From positions 2,170,001 to 2,234,000 of the forward strand of contig NZ_JPOO01000001.1 in the NCBI RefSeq assembly GCF_000733925.1: 64,000 bases of DNA. Reading direction: 5' to 3'. The translations under genes and the position numbers were made by a program. This document shows positions 24,366 through 32,601 of the stretch, piece by piece. Below the pieces are notes generated by a model. It had not been told where the DNA came from. It ran no database searches and worked only from the letters and a program-made list of their open reading frames with translations. The DNA is from Arenibacter algicola. Lineage in GTDB: Bacteria; Bacteroidota; Bacteroidia; Flavobacteriales; Flavobacteriaceae. Numbering within the stretch: the stretch's first letter is position 1; each line of letters opens with the position of its first letter.

Positions 24366-25205
24366 TTAATCCTGCGGATTGCCAATAATGGAAGTATCCA
24401 TGGAAAAACCATTCATAGCTTCCAATTCTGCTGCTGATAGTAATTCTGAGGCAAGGTCACTGTTCTTCAGTGCGTTCATGGTTGCATTATAACCCAAATC
24501 TAGAATAATATCTAAATTTTTTAGGGTAAACATACCAAAACGATCCATGTTGGCCGGACGTATCAATATATCACAGTCTTTAAATTTCTTGGTGGTTTCA
24601 TTGGCCACCATAACATGATAGGCCCTTTCCAAAACCTTGTTCACATGGTTTAGTTCCTTGATGCTTACATGGTTGAACGGATTTACATATACCCCCACAA
24701 TCTGATCACAATACTTTTTTATAAGGTCCACAGGAAAATTATTCAAAGTGCCGCCGTCTACGTAATATCCTTTATTAATCTCTACAGGGGCAAATAGTCC
24801 AGGAACAGCTGCCGAAGCTAATACGGGTTTTATTAGTTCACCTTCACTAAAAACATTCAAAGTGCCATCAAGTAGGTTGGTAGCCGTTACATAAAGTTGC
24901 TTCCCCAAAGATTCGAAAGTATCATGGGATATGTAGGCCTTTAATTGATCATGGAATTTTTCTGTATCCAAAAAGCCAGGTTTTCCCATAGCATAATTGG
25001 TAAGACTGAAAATTTCTGTGGACTTAAAAAAATCCAACATTTCTTCCCAATTACAGCCGGCAGCGTACAAGGCTCCAACAATGGCCCCTGCGCTGGTGCC
25101 AGCAATATGGGTAGGATAAATACCGTATTCCTCCAATGCCTTTATGGCCCCTATATGGGCAACACCCCTTATACCACCGCCAGAAAGGACCAAGCCTGTT
25201 GTCAT
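24366..25205 (-). CDS. Patatin-like phospholipase, RssA/NTE type (279 aa)
   Basis: Serine acyl hydrolase. Counting from the ATG at 25205, the oxyanion loop is GGGIRG (9-14), the nucleophile S38 is in GTSAG, and the catalytic aspartate D150 is in DGG. Length and layout fit bacterial RssA/YlbK-type patatins, probably cytoplasmic or membrane-associated; the substrate is likely phospholipid or lysophospholipid. The reading frame extends 18 codons upstream to 25259, but the homologous start MTTGLVLSGGG and the promoter favour 25205: the -7 TAATTTTG (minus strand, 25230-25237) would lie inside the longer version. Box at 25261-25272. Confidence 0.9.
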   Translation of the reverse strand: MTTGLVLSGGGIRGVAHIGAIKALEEYGIYPTHIAGTSAGAIVGALYAAGCNWEEMLDFFKSTEIFSLTNYAMGKPGFLDTEKFHDQLKAYISHDTFESLGKQLYVTATNLLDGTLNVFSEGELIKPVLASAAVPGLFAPVEINKGYYVDGGTLNNFPVDLIKKYCDQIVGVYVNPFNHVSIKELNHVNKVLERAYHVMVANETTKKFKDCDILIRPANMDRFGMFTLKNLDIILDLGYNATMNALKNSDLASELLSAAELEAMNGFSMDTSIIGNPQD

Positions 25206-25260
25206 AATCCCTTTATTTAGAATTTGAATCAAAATTATTCCATATAAAGAAATGCACATA

Positions 25261-25272
25261 TGACCGTTATCA
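25261..25272 (-). promoter_or_regulatory. CRP/FNR-like box for patatin gene
   Basis: TGACCGTTATCA with a perfect TAATTTTG on the minus strand at 25230-25237 after 23 nt. It lies 55 nt upstream of the ATG at 25205. Confidence 0.83.
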
Positions 25273-25298
25273 GGTTTTTAGGATCCAGATACAGCTTA

Positions 25299-25310
25299 TG
25301 ACGGATATCA
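25299..25310 (+). promoter_or_regulatory. CRP/FNR-like box for LOV kinase/regulator operon
   Basis: TGACGGATATCA with a perfect TACATTTG on the plus strand at 25334-25341 after 23 nt. Two separate boxes, 26 nt apart, thus serve the divergent patatin and kinase genes. If the regulator encoded by this operon binds here, the operon is autoregulated. Confidence 0.83.
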
Positions 25311-25466
25311 TTTCTTTCAGCTATAGTGAACAATACATTTGTGTAACTGAGTACTAAATTATTGGAATACAGGCCTCCATGGATAGTGTGTATTCAACAA
25401 AACTCCTTAGCGGTCCGTCCTTGTTGGTGCGGCCAAGACCATAAAGTGAAAATCAGTAAAAGGGCA

Positions 25467-28220
25467 ATGAATGAAAAAATAACAAATAGCGATCTTTTTC
25501 AATCCATTTTTGAATCTTCCTTAGCCGGACTTATTGTGGTAGACCAAAATGGATTTATTCTCACCGCCAACAAGTCGGCAGAACAAATGTTCGGTTATGT
25601 TGAGGGTGAGTTGCTACAGCAGGATATCCATTTGATTATTCCTGACTGGAAGATCAATGCTCTTGCTGCGGAAATGAATGAGATTGTAGTAGGGCCCAAT
25701 CAGTTTTATGGTCGGGAAAAGACTGGGGTTAAATTTCCTATCGATATTAGGATCGTACCAACCGTACTAAAAGGCCAAAGCCTAAAAGTGATCTACTGCA
25801 AGCGAGCGGATAACCCGGTGTTTGAAAGCGACAGGAAGTTCAGAACTTTGGTCACCAATGTTGCCGGAATTGTATACAGTTGTAGTATTGCCAAGCCATG
25901 GTCCATGGAATTCATTAGCGAGGCTTCCAAAACTATTAGTGGATATGCCCCTGATCAGTTTTATGGTAACTCTAAACTTAATTGGGGAAATTTAATTCAC
26001 CCAGAGGATTTGCCACAGGTTGAGTCTGAACTTGACAGGGCCGTAATGGAAAAAGGATCGTACCAGCTTCGGTATAGGATAATTACCTCAAAAAAGGAAA
26101 TAAAATGGATATGGGAGCACGGTTCCTGTATTATGGATGAAAATGATATTCCTTATAGACGGGAAGGCTTTATGCAGGATTATACAGAGTTGAAGACTGC
26201 AGAACACGCCCTGGTGATGGAAAAAAAATTGCTCCGCCAATATATGGACACTTCGCCTTCCATGTTTTTAGTGATCAATAAGGACCATACCGTTCAACTT
26301 GTCAATAAAAGGACCAGTGAAATATTGGGAATTGAACAAGATGCTATTTTGAATAAAAACTGGTTTAAGGAATTTATACCTAAAAGGAAGCAAAACCAAT
26401 TGATCCAACTTTTTGAATCTATTTTTGAAGATAAATTAGATCTGCCCAACTTTCATGAAAACCCTATTGTTGCCAAAGGAGGGCAAGAGCACCTAATTCA
26501 ATGGAGCAATGCTGCCTTGAGGAATGGAAACAATGAAATTATAGCTGTCGTAAGTTCTGGACTGGATATTACGGAAACCAAGTTGACCCAAGAAACCTTA
26601 AAAATTAGAAACAGGGCCTTGGAAGCCGTAGGCAACGGTATTATTATTGTGGATGCCCAGCATCCCGATCTTCCCATTATATATTCTAACAAGGCCTTTA
26701 CCCGAATTACCGGATATGGGGCCAATGAAGTTCTGGGGAGAAATTGCAGATTCTTGCAGAACGGCGATCGTAACCAGCCCGAAATTGCCTTTATGTCCAA
26801 AGCCATTGACCACGGTAGTTCCTGCCGGGTATTGATTCGGAATTACAGTAAGGACGGCATTCTTTTTTGGAACGATTTGTTTATTACGCCCCTATATGAT
26901 CAAGATCAGAAACTGACGCATTTCATTGGGGTTCTCAACGATGTTACCGAAATTCAGGATGCCAAGAGAAAACTGGAGGAATATGCCCATGTATTGGAAG
27001 ACAAAGTTGAAGAACGGACTAGGGAAGTTCAAACTACGGTAGAAAAACTGGTATCGACCAATTTAAATCTGGAAGATCAAATGATCGAGACCCAAAGAGC
27101 TCAAAGGAAGGCAAATCTCAGTAGGGCCTTGTTCACTGCTATTGCACATAATTTTCCCAATGGGGTCATCATGGTATTTAATTCCGATTATGAATTGGTT
27201 TATGTGGAAGGGGAGGAAATGGACCGAATCAACATTAAAAAGTCGGATTTTGAAGGAATTCCAATAGATGATATCCCTGTTTTTTCAAAAATACAGATCA
27301 AAAAAATAAAATCGGATATTCGAAAAACTCTAAGGGGGGGCAATATTTCTTTTGAAGTAGATTTTCACGATCAATGCTATGCTGTTAATTCTACACCGCT
27401 CTATTCTGATGAAAAGAAAATAATGTGGGCCTTGTTCGTTTATAACAATGTTACCGAGCAGAAAGAGGTACAGCATAAACTTGAAAGGACAATAATGGTG
27501 GAAAAGGAACTAAATGAGTTAAAATCCCGTTTTATTACGATAGCCTCCCATGAATTCCGCACACCTTTGAGTGCTATTCTTTCTTCGGCTATACTTATAG
27601 GAAAACAGAATGAGCCAGGTAAGGAGGATAGGAGGATGAAGCATGTCTCCAGGATTAGGACCAATGTGAGGGATCTTGTTGTTATTCTTAACGATTTTCT
27701 ATCCTTAAGCAAGTTGGAAGAGGGCAAGGTATCTGTGAAACCACAGTTTTTTGAGTTGATACAATTCTTAAAAATGTTGGTAGATGAGATGGAACCAAAC
27801 AAAAAAGAGGGTCAGGACATTGTTTTAAAGTATTCCCAACCTTCTATATCGGTTTGTCTTGACCCCAAATTGTTGAACCATATTATTATTAATCTACTTT
27901 CTAATGCCATTAAGTATTCCATGGAAGGACAAATTATTGGATTGGAAGTTGATGCTAATGATAAAGAGCTATTTATCCATGTTAAGGATCAAGGAATCGG
28001 CATCCCTAAGGCAAATCAGAAAAAGTTGTTCGAGCGATTTTACCGTGCGGAAAATGCCACCAATTTCCAAGGGACGGGACTTGGTCTTAATATAGTAAAA
28101 CAGTATACGGGGCTTCTAAGCGGAACTGTAGGGTTTAAAAGTAAATTGGGGAAAGGAAGCACCTTCAGTCTAAAACTGCCCATAAATATAAACGAATATG
28201 AAAAGGATTCTATTAATTGA
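25467..28220 (+). CDS. Soluble multi-PAS/LOV histidine kinase (917 aa)
   Basis: Cytoplasmic sensor kinase, no membrane helices. The ATG at 25467 is preferred to an in-frame TTG at 25362 that would add a Cys-rich tail not typical of PAS. Domains: three PAS (about 5-115, 120-245, 250-372), a LOV-type PAS (381-495), coiled coil (496-550), a further PAS (552-665), HisKA with H695 in SHEFRTPL, and HATPase_c with N813, DQGIGIP and GTGLGL. The LOV module has GRNCRFLQ with the photoactive-type cysteine C427, plus NYSKDG and FWN. The usual C-terminal glutamine (FxGVQxD) is L490 (FIGVLND). It overlaps the receiver-CRP gene by 23 nt, so it is probably its phosphodonor. Box at 25299-25310. Confidence 0.92.
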   Translation: MNEKITNSDLFQSIFESSLAGLIVVDQNGFILTANKSAEQMFGYVEGELLQQDIHLIIPDWKINALAAEMNEIVVGPNQFYGREKTGVKFPIDIRIVPTVLKGQSLKVIYCKRADNPVFESDRKFRTLVTNVAGIVYSCSIAKPWSMEFISEASKTISGYAPDQFYGNSKLNWGNLIHPEDLPQVESELDRAVMEKGSYQLRYRIITSKKEIKWIWEHGSCIMDENDIPYRREGFMQDYTELKTAEHALVMEKKLLRQYMDTSPSMFLVINKDHTVQLVNKRTSEILGIEQDAILNKNWFKEFIPKRKQNQLIQLFESIFEDKLDLPNFHENPIVAKGGQEHLIQWSNAALRNGNNEIIAVVSSGLDITETKLTQETLKIRNRALEAVGNGIIIVDAQHPDLPIIYSNKAFTRITGYGANEVLGRNCRFLQNGDRNQPEIAFMSKAIDHGSSCRVLIRNYSKDGILFWNDLFITPLYDQDQKLTHFIGVLNDVTEIQDAKRKLEEYAHVLEDKVEERTREVQTTVEKLVSTNLNLEDQMIETQRAQRKANLSRALFTAIAHNFPNGVIMVFNSDYELVYVEGEEMDRINIKKSDFEGIPIDDIPVFSKIQIKKIKSDIRKTLRGGNISFEVDFHDQCYAVNSTPLYSDEKKIMWALFVYNNVTEQKEVQHKLERTIMVEKELNELKSRFITIASHEFRTPLSAILSSAILIGKQNEPGKEDRRMKHVSRIRTNVRDLVVILNDFLSLSKLEEGKVSVKPQFFELIQFLKMLVDEMEPNKKEGQDIVLKYSQPSISVCLDPKLLNHIIINLLSNAIKYSMEGQIIGLEVDANDKELFIHVKDQGIGIPKANQKKLFERFYRAENATNFQGTGLGLNIVKQYTGLLSGTVGFKSKLGKGSTFSLKLPININEYEKDSIN

Positions 28221-29265
28221 AGATAACAAGGATGTAAGGGAAAATACAGCAGACATATTGGAATTGGCCAATTACGAGGTAGCTACCGCCGAGAATGGAA
28301 AAATTGGGGTAGAACTTGCGGAAAAATTTAGGCCAGACGTAATCATATGCGATATAATGATGCCTGAACTGGACGGATATGGGGTATTGGAAATATTGGG
28401 CAAAAACAGTACAACCGCTAGCATACCCTTTATATTTTTGACCGCAAAAACAGATAGGGCAGAGGTGAGACTGGGAATGAATTTGGGGGCGGACGATTAT
28501 CTCACCAAGCCATTTGAGGAAAAGGAATTGCTGGAAGCTATTTCCTCCCGATTACGAAAGAGCGACTTTCTTAAAAAGGAGATTGCCAAAAACATGGAAG
28601 GCCTAAATAAATTCCTGGACGAGGCCTCCCAATACCATGATTTGAAAAGTCTATCCAAGGATTATCCCCTTAAAACCTACCATAAAAGGGATATTGTTTT
28701 TTGGGAAGGCGATAATGCCAAATCCTTGTATTTTATAGAAAAGGGCAGTGTAAAGACCTATAAGAGTACGGAATCCGGAAAGGAATTTGTGACTGGCATA
28801 TATGGTCCGGGAGATTTTGTTGGACAAATATCTTTATTGAATTCCAATAAAGTTTATGTTGAAAATGCTACTGTGTTGGAAGATGCCGAAATGTGCGCCA
28901 TACCTAGGAAGGATTTTACCAAATTAATTTATGGCAACTCTGTAGTTTCACAGAAATTTATTGGAATGATATCGAATAATCTTATGCATCTGCAGGAACA
29001 ATTGGTGGATATGGCATTTGCCTCGGTAAGGCAAAGGGCTGCAAAGGCCCTGTTGGAACTTTATGATAAACATGTTATACAGGACAAACCCAATGGGGGA
29101 ATAGGAATACCGAGGGAGGATTTTGCCGGTATGATAGGTACCGCAACAGAAACCGCTATCCGTACCTTAACTGATCTTAAGAACGAAGGCCTGATCGCCA
29201 CCGATCATGGAAGAAGGATCATTATTTTAAATGAAAAGGGGCTTAGGGAGGTAGCGGATTTTTAA
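28198..29265 (+). CDS. Receiver-CRP/FNR fusion transcription factor (355 aa)
   Basis: Paralogue of the regulator at 7044-8096. Receiver 1-120 with D9, D52, T82 and K104; CRP-type beta-roll about 150-265; winged helix about 285-350 with recognition helix TATETAIRTLTDLKNEG, which again keeps the E-xxx-R pair that contacts TGA. The phosphate-binding arginine of CRP is missing (VENATVLED), and there is no FNR cysteine cluster, so phosphorylation rather than cAMP or an iron-sulfur cluster is the likely switch. The ATG lies inside the last codons of the LOV kinase (overlap 28198-28220), a sign of translational coupling. A candidate regulator of the palindromes; which of the two proteins binds which site cannot be told. 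Confidence 0.93.
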   Translation: MKRILLIEDNKDVRENTADILELANYEVATAENGKIGVELAEKFRPDVIICDIMMPELDGYGVLEILGKNSTTASIPFIFLTAKTDRAEVRLGMNLGADDYLTKPFEEKELLEAISSRLRKSDFLKKEIAKNMEGLNKFLDEASQYHDLKSLSKDYPLKTYHKRDIVFWEGDNAKSLYFIEKGSVKTYKSTESGKEFVTGIYGPGDFVGQISLLNSNKVYVENATVLEDAEMCAIPRKDFTKLIYGNSVVSQKFIGMISNNLMHLQEQLVDMAFASVRQRAAKALLELYDKHVIQDKPNGGIGIPREDFAGMIGTATETAIRTLTDLKNEGLIATDHGRRIIILNEKGLREVADF

Positions 29266-29299
29266 GCTTGGCATGGGGGATTAACTAAAAAATACGATG

Positions 29300-29518
29300 T
29301 TACCTTCTTCTAAATATGGACTTTAGCTTCCTAATAGCATAGATCAATAGCATTTGTTGTATGCTACCTTTAAGGTTTCCTGCCAATTGCAGAGGTCTTA
29401 GATTTGCCTTTACCTGGTTGATATTAAGTTTGAGGCTTTCAATTTCAATTTTGCGCTGTAATTTCAAAACCATTAGCCTTTCATCAATTTCTTTAAAAGA
29501 GTTGTATTGCTTCCCCAT
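29300..29518 (-). CDS. Small basic helical protein (72 aa), DUF6327-like
   Basis: The start is placed at 29518 (MGKQYNSFKEIDERLMVLKL), because the longer frame to 29566 runs into the preceding gene. It has a helical N-terminal half (IDERLMVLKLQRKIEIESLK) and a basic C-terminus (KLKSIFRRR). Small proteins like this commonly follow YtxH- and holin-like genes in flavobacteria; the function is unknown. It starts 4 nt after the holin-like gene, the third gene of an operon under the box at 30278-30289. Confidence 0.7.
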   Translation of the reverse strand: MGKQYNSFKEIDERLMVLKLQRKIEIESLKLNINQVKANLRPLQLAGNLKGSIQQMLLIYAIRKLKSIFRRR

Positions 29519-29522
29519 AGTC

Positions 29523-29867
29523 TTAATCAAAATAATGTTTGGAAAATGTACGTAGTACTGGCCCATTGAGCCTGTTCCTAAGAAAATAACAGATAACAGC
29601 TATTAGTACATAGCTCATACCAATCAGTAAATACCCAAGGTAAGCACTTTCCAAGGCTTCGTTCAGAGCATTGGATGCGGCCCATGATAACAAAACCAAT
29701 GCAAGTAGGGCCAAAGCCCCAATTAAAAGGGTTTGCGCAAATATGGTCACAAGCTCCATAAGTACTTTAAATATTTTTAGCTTGGCATACTCCTCGCTAT
29801 TTTCTAGATAAGACCTTACATCGGCTTCTGCTTCTGTAAGGTCTCTCTTAAGTTCTTCCAAGGCCAT
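29523..29867 (-). CDS. Phage-holin-superfamily-type membrane protein (114 aa)
   Basis: Two hydrophobic segments, about 40-62 (TIFAQTLLIGALALLALVLL) and about 76-96 (YLGYLLIGMSYVLIAVICYF), follow an acidic helical N-terminus. This is the layout of the DUF1469/holin_3_6 family, found outside prophages as envelope-stress proteins next to YtxH; it is not evidence for a prophage here. It is the middle gene of an operon (6 nt after YtxH, 4 nt before the small basic protein). Exact role unknown. Confidence 0.78.
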   Translation of the reverse strand: MALEELKRDLTEAEADVRSYLENSEEYAKLKIFKVLMELVTIFAQTLLIGALALLALVLLSWAASNALNEALESAYLGYLLIGMSYVLIAVICYFLRNRLNGPVLRTFSKHYFD

Positions 29868-29873
29868 ACTACC

Positions 29874-30203
29874 TTATTTTTGAAATTGGGCGTTTTTCTT
29901 TTTTAAGTCTTCCAATTTGCGCTCCAAGGTAGCAATAATGTCATCTGCCTTATAGCTCATAGTGGAGATGGCTTCGTCCAGTTTTCGGTCAAAGGCATCT
30001 TTTTTTTCATTGGCAGTTTTGGTAAGCTCTTCCTTGGCATGGGAGATTCTATCTGTTAGGTCGTGGGTAGTTTCCCCCACCTTTTGCTTTATTTTATGCC
30101 GGGTCTCTATGCCCTTATCCGGCGCATATAGAATTCCAATACCTGCACCTATGGCAGCACCTGTCAATAAAGCTAAAAGAATATTTCCGTCGTTGTTTGT
30201 CAT
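29874..30203 (-). CDS. YtxH-domain protein (109 aa)
   Basis: The N-terminal segment GNILLALLTGAAIGAGIGILYAP (about 6-28) is the YtxH glycine-rich membrane anchor ending in A-P-x-x-G. The rest is a long charged coiled-coil-like helix (29-109). YtxH proteins are general stress proteins of unclear mechanism in Firmicutes and Bacteroidota. It leads a three-gene operon and is driven by the box at 30278-30289 with a perfect TATTTTTG on the minus strand (30247-30254). Confidence 0.87.
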   Translation of the reverse strand: MTNNDGNILLALLTGAAIGAGIGILYAPDKGIETRHKIKQKVGETTHDLTDRISHAKEELTKTANEKKDAFDRKLDEAISTMSYKADDIIATLERKLEDLKKKNAQFQK

Positions 30204-30277
30204 GATTACTGATTTTTTTGATTATTACATATTTTAAAATGATACTCAAAAATAAGTCTATTAAAATGCTTTGGAAA

Positions 30278-30289
30278 TGATATAAATCA
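30278..30289. promoter_or_regulatory. CRP/FNR-like box, divergent (YtxH operon and 30367 gene)
   Basis: TGATATAAATCA. -7 candidates at the 23-nt distance on both sides: TATTTTTG (minus strand, 30247-30254, perfect) and TAAATTAG (plus strand, 30313-30320, one mismatch). The extra ATCAT directly after the box may extend or duplicate the right half-site. Confidence 0.8.
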
Positions 30290-30366
30290 TATCATTTACA
30301 GGCATTAGTTCTTAAATTAGGGATGGACGAATATACCAACCTAGCCATTTCATCATTCTGTATCAA

Positions 30367-30858
30367 ATGAATACTAGGGTCAATAAAGCGGTGTATAATT
30401 TTATTTTGAGGGATTATGAGCATCTAAAGATGTTGCGTAAGGCCATTGAAATTATTCTTGATGAAGATATAGAAAGACCGCAAATATCTGTCCTGGGAAA
30501 GCTTGGAAACAATCTTGATGCCAAAGGCAACTGGGATTTTGATCAAGAATCGGAGTTGAACGCTTATTGGAATAAGGTTTTAAAAGAAAAGGTAAATTTT
30601 GGAGTATTTCCCCACACAGAGTTTGGAACCCTCTTTATTGCAGGAGCCTTGGCCTCCCAATTCCTATTTGATATATCGGGAAGACCACTGGGATCTATGT
30701 CGGCCGGACCGTATGGAATTTTAAGGGGATTGGGCATAACGGAGGATAAGGTTAATTTTTATCTCAAAGCATTAAAAAAAGGACACTTACTTCTTTTGGT
30801 TCGCCACACTTTCCAGCAAACGCAGCTGATAGAGGAAAAGTTGGAGAAATTAGGTTAA
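30367..30858 (+). CDS. Conserved-looking stress-type protein of unknown function (163 aa)
   Basis: The N-terminal 70 residues are helical and charged. The middle part is glycine- and alanine-rich (FGTLFIAGALASQFLFDISGRPLGSMSAGPYG), and the end, ILRGLGITEDKVNFYLKALKKGHLLLLVRH, resembles YflT/GSP17M-type general stress proteins (G-I-x-E-x-x-x-x-Y ... G-x-x-L-V). The resemblance is only partial, so no family is assigned. It lies divergent from the YtxH operon and shares its box (30278-30289). Confidence 0.65.
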   Translation: MNTRVNKAVYNFILRDYEHLKMLRKAIEIILDEDIERPQISVLGKLGNNLDAKGNWDFDQESELNAYWNKVLKEKVNFGVFPHTEFGTLFIAGALASQFLFDISGRPLGSMSAGPYGILRGLGITEDKVNFYLKALKKGHLLLLVRHTFQQTQLIEEKLEKLG

Positions 30859-30919
30859 GTACTAGGTCACTTCTAGGATTACAACCAAGATTTATTTATC
30901 TGGATGGATTCGGGATAGA

Positions 30920-30931
30920 TGATTTAAATCA
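30920..30931 (+). promoter_or_regulatory. CRP/FNR-like box for sigma-factor operon
   Basis: TGATTTAAATCA, a perfect 12-bp palindrome. On the plus strand, CATTTTTG (30955-30962, one mismatch to TAnnTTTG) follows after 23 nt. The predicted start is about 30 nt before the ATG at 30997. Confidence 0.8.
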
Positions 30932-30996
30932 TTTTTTTAGATGAAGGAAGTTGGCATTTTTGGAGTATATCAATTTAAAATATAATAATATAAGGT

Positions 30997-31764
30997 ATGA
31001 AAGAGTCAGTAAATATATTTCAAAGTCAAAGGGAGTTTCACGTGTTTGTAGCCAATTCCTTTTCTGATTTAATACGGTTAAAAAAGGAGGGAGACCTTAA
31101 GGCATTCAATCAGTTATTGTTAAAGACCATGCCCGAAGTGAGGCGATATGTCCAAAAAAATCTCAACCGTGCCGTGGTAAAGGGTAAGATAGATAGGAAC
31201 AGGTATAAGGCGGACGATATTATTGATCAGCTTTTTATAGAGGTATATGACCATTTGGATGAGATAAATAATAAAAATGAGCTGCATGCATGGATGTTCA
31301 AGAAAGTGGATGATTTGCTGGAGACAATCTTTGTGGAGGAAGAATTTGATGCCTTGTTCCTTGAAAATATAGATACTTATTCGCAACCTGAATGGGAAAG
31401 CATGCAGGAAAAATTCACTACGGATGGAGACGGGGATTTAATTATGAACGAAGAATTGGATGATATTTCCTATGCCAAGGATGACTATGTACTAAACCAT
31501 ATTTTTGTTGGGGATGACGATCAAAAAGTATTACTCCAATTGGATAAGGAGTTGGGAGCGGAGAACATTAGAAAACACTCAGAAATGGTGCTATGTCATA
31601 TGCCCGAGCAAATGAGAAGGGTATTTGAACTATTTACGGAACATCAATTTGATATATCGGAAATTGCCAAAATACACAATAGTACCGTTCAGGAGATAGA
31701 ATCGATATTGAAGACTGCAAGAAATAGTCTAAGGACCAGTTTCATCAAAAGATATTTGGACTAA
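30997..31764 (+). CDS. Sigma-70-like (ECF-type) sigma factor (255 aa)
   Basis: Region 2-like segment at about 35-115 (GDLKAFNQLLLKTMPEVRRY ... YKADDIIDQLFIEVYDHLDE ... AWMFKKVDDLLE) and a region 4-like helix-turn-helix at about 200-252 (MPEQMRRVFELF ... DISEIAKIHNSTVQEI ... ARNSLR). An acidic insert of about 80 residues separates the two, longer than the usual ECF linker, so the total of 255 exceeds the typical 170-200. It would direct RNA polymerase to its own promoter set, which is unknown. No anti-sigma gene is adjacent. It is first gene of an operon with 31792 and 32236 (gaps 27 and 48 nt). Under the box at 30920-30931 it could pass the signal to a second tier. Confidence 0.8.
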   Translation: MKESVNIFQSQREFHVFVANSFSDLIRLKKEGDLKAFNQLLLKTMPEVRRYVQKNLNRAVVKGKIDRNRYKADDIIDQLFIEVYDHLDEINNKNELHAWMFKKVDDLLETIFVEEEFDALFLENIDTYSQPEWESMQEKFTTDGDGDLIMNEELDDISYAKDDYVLNHIFVGDDDQKVLLQLDKELGAENIRKHSEMVLCHMPEQMRRVFELFTEHQFDISEIAKIHNSTVQEIESILKTARNSLRTSFIKRYLD

Positions 31765-31791
31765 TAACTAGGAATTTTAATTTATTGAGCT

Positions 31792-32187
31792 ATGAGCACT
31801 GGACCAAAATCAAAAAAGGAAATATTGATAGGTGAAGGGTTGGACACCTTACATAAGGAAAGTAGGGAATGGTTGAACATTATTGCATTTTGGAAGGACG
31901 AAGCCAGGTTCTTTACGGATTTGCTGGATAAGGAACAGGTGAAAGCTTCGGAATACGGACAGATGTTACAATATCTGGACAAGATTCACGAAACCTTATT
32001 TGATTATTTGGCCGAAGATATTGTAGCCCATGAAAGTCTATTGGCCCGTTTAATGAAGGGGGAGAAAGGACTATCCGATCAGGATTTCAGGGAAAAACAT
32101 GCAAATATCAGGGACCAAATGGATTTGTTTACCAAAGACTTCATGGAGTTTAAAAAAATGGTTTTTGGGTATGCCAAAAAATTATGA
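31792..32187 (+). CDS. Helical-bundle protein, paralogue of 35189 (131 aa)
   Basis: All-helical cytoplasmic protein. Against the product of 35189-35575 it shares LHxExxxWxxxxxFWxDE in helix 1, H-x14-HE across helix 2, and KHxxxR in helix 3. Three histidine positions and acidic residues kept in separate helices suggest a four-helix bundle that could bind a metal, as in hemerythrin-like or ferritin-like folds; the canonical hemerythrin spacing is not present, so this is inference. Second gene of the sigma-factor operon. No family name is recognised. Confidence 0.72.
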   Translation: MSTGPKSKKEILIGEGLDTLHKESREWLNIIAFWKDEARFFTDLLDKEQVKASEYGQMLQYLDKIHETLFDYLAEDIVAHESLLARLMKGEKGLSDQDFREKHANIRDQMDLFTKDFMEFKKMVFGYAKKL

Positions 32188-32235
32188 CCATTTGCTTGCC
32201 CAATATCACTGTCTAATCTGTTAGGAACAAAATTT

Positions 32236-32601
32236 ATGGAAATCTCTATTTATAACTCGGATAATAAGACTGTAGACAGTATAGCCCATTTTATGGATTT
32301 CTACTATAGTCTTCGATTAAAGCATTTAGCCAGCGATTTGTTGGATCAAGGATTATCGCCAAAACAAATTACCGAGGCTGTCATCAAGGCCATGACCGTA
32401 GGCAAATCTGCCGGTCTGGATATAGACCAACATTTTAGGCCGGTTTTTACTGGAATCCAAAAACAGGTTGTAAGCGACTGCAAGCTATCGCATTTGGCAT
32501 ATGGATTGGTACTTATGAACGCGGATGCCGAACTTAGGGTTGTTGGGGATTTTCAAATCAGTGTCCTACAGGAATATATAGGGCACTACAGGTCTTTCTA
32601 G
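32236..32601 (+). CDS. Protein of unknown function (121 aa)
   Basis: No signal peptide or membrane segment and no recognised motif. It has a helical central part (MDFYYSLRLKHLASDLLDQG and PKQITEAVIKAMTVGKSAG) and a C-terminal strand-rich stretch. It is the third gene of the sigma-factor operon and overlaps the end of the convergent exonuclease gene by 4 nt (32598-32601). Real coding is supported by operon position and coherent composition. Confidence 0.65.
   Translation: MEISIYNSDNKTVDSIAHFMDFYYSLRLKHLASDLLDQGLSPKQITEAVIKAMTVGKSAGLDIDQHFRPVFTGIQKQVVSDCKLSHLAYGLVLMNADAELRVVGDFQISVLQEYIGHYRSF

Noticed and set aside
25362..25466. N-terminal extension of the LOV kinase from a TTG codon
   Set aside because: The extension is Cys-rich and unlike PAS; the ATG at 25467 leads directly into PAS1.
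29523..29867. Holin-like gene as sign of a prophage
   Set aside because: No other phage gene is near; this membrane family is normal beside YtxH genes in the phylum.
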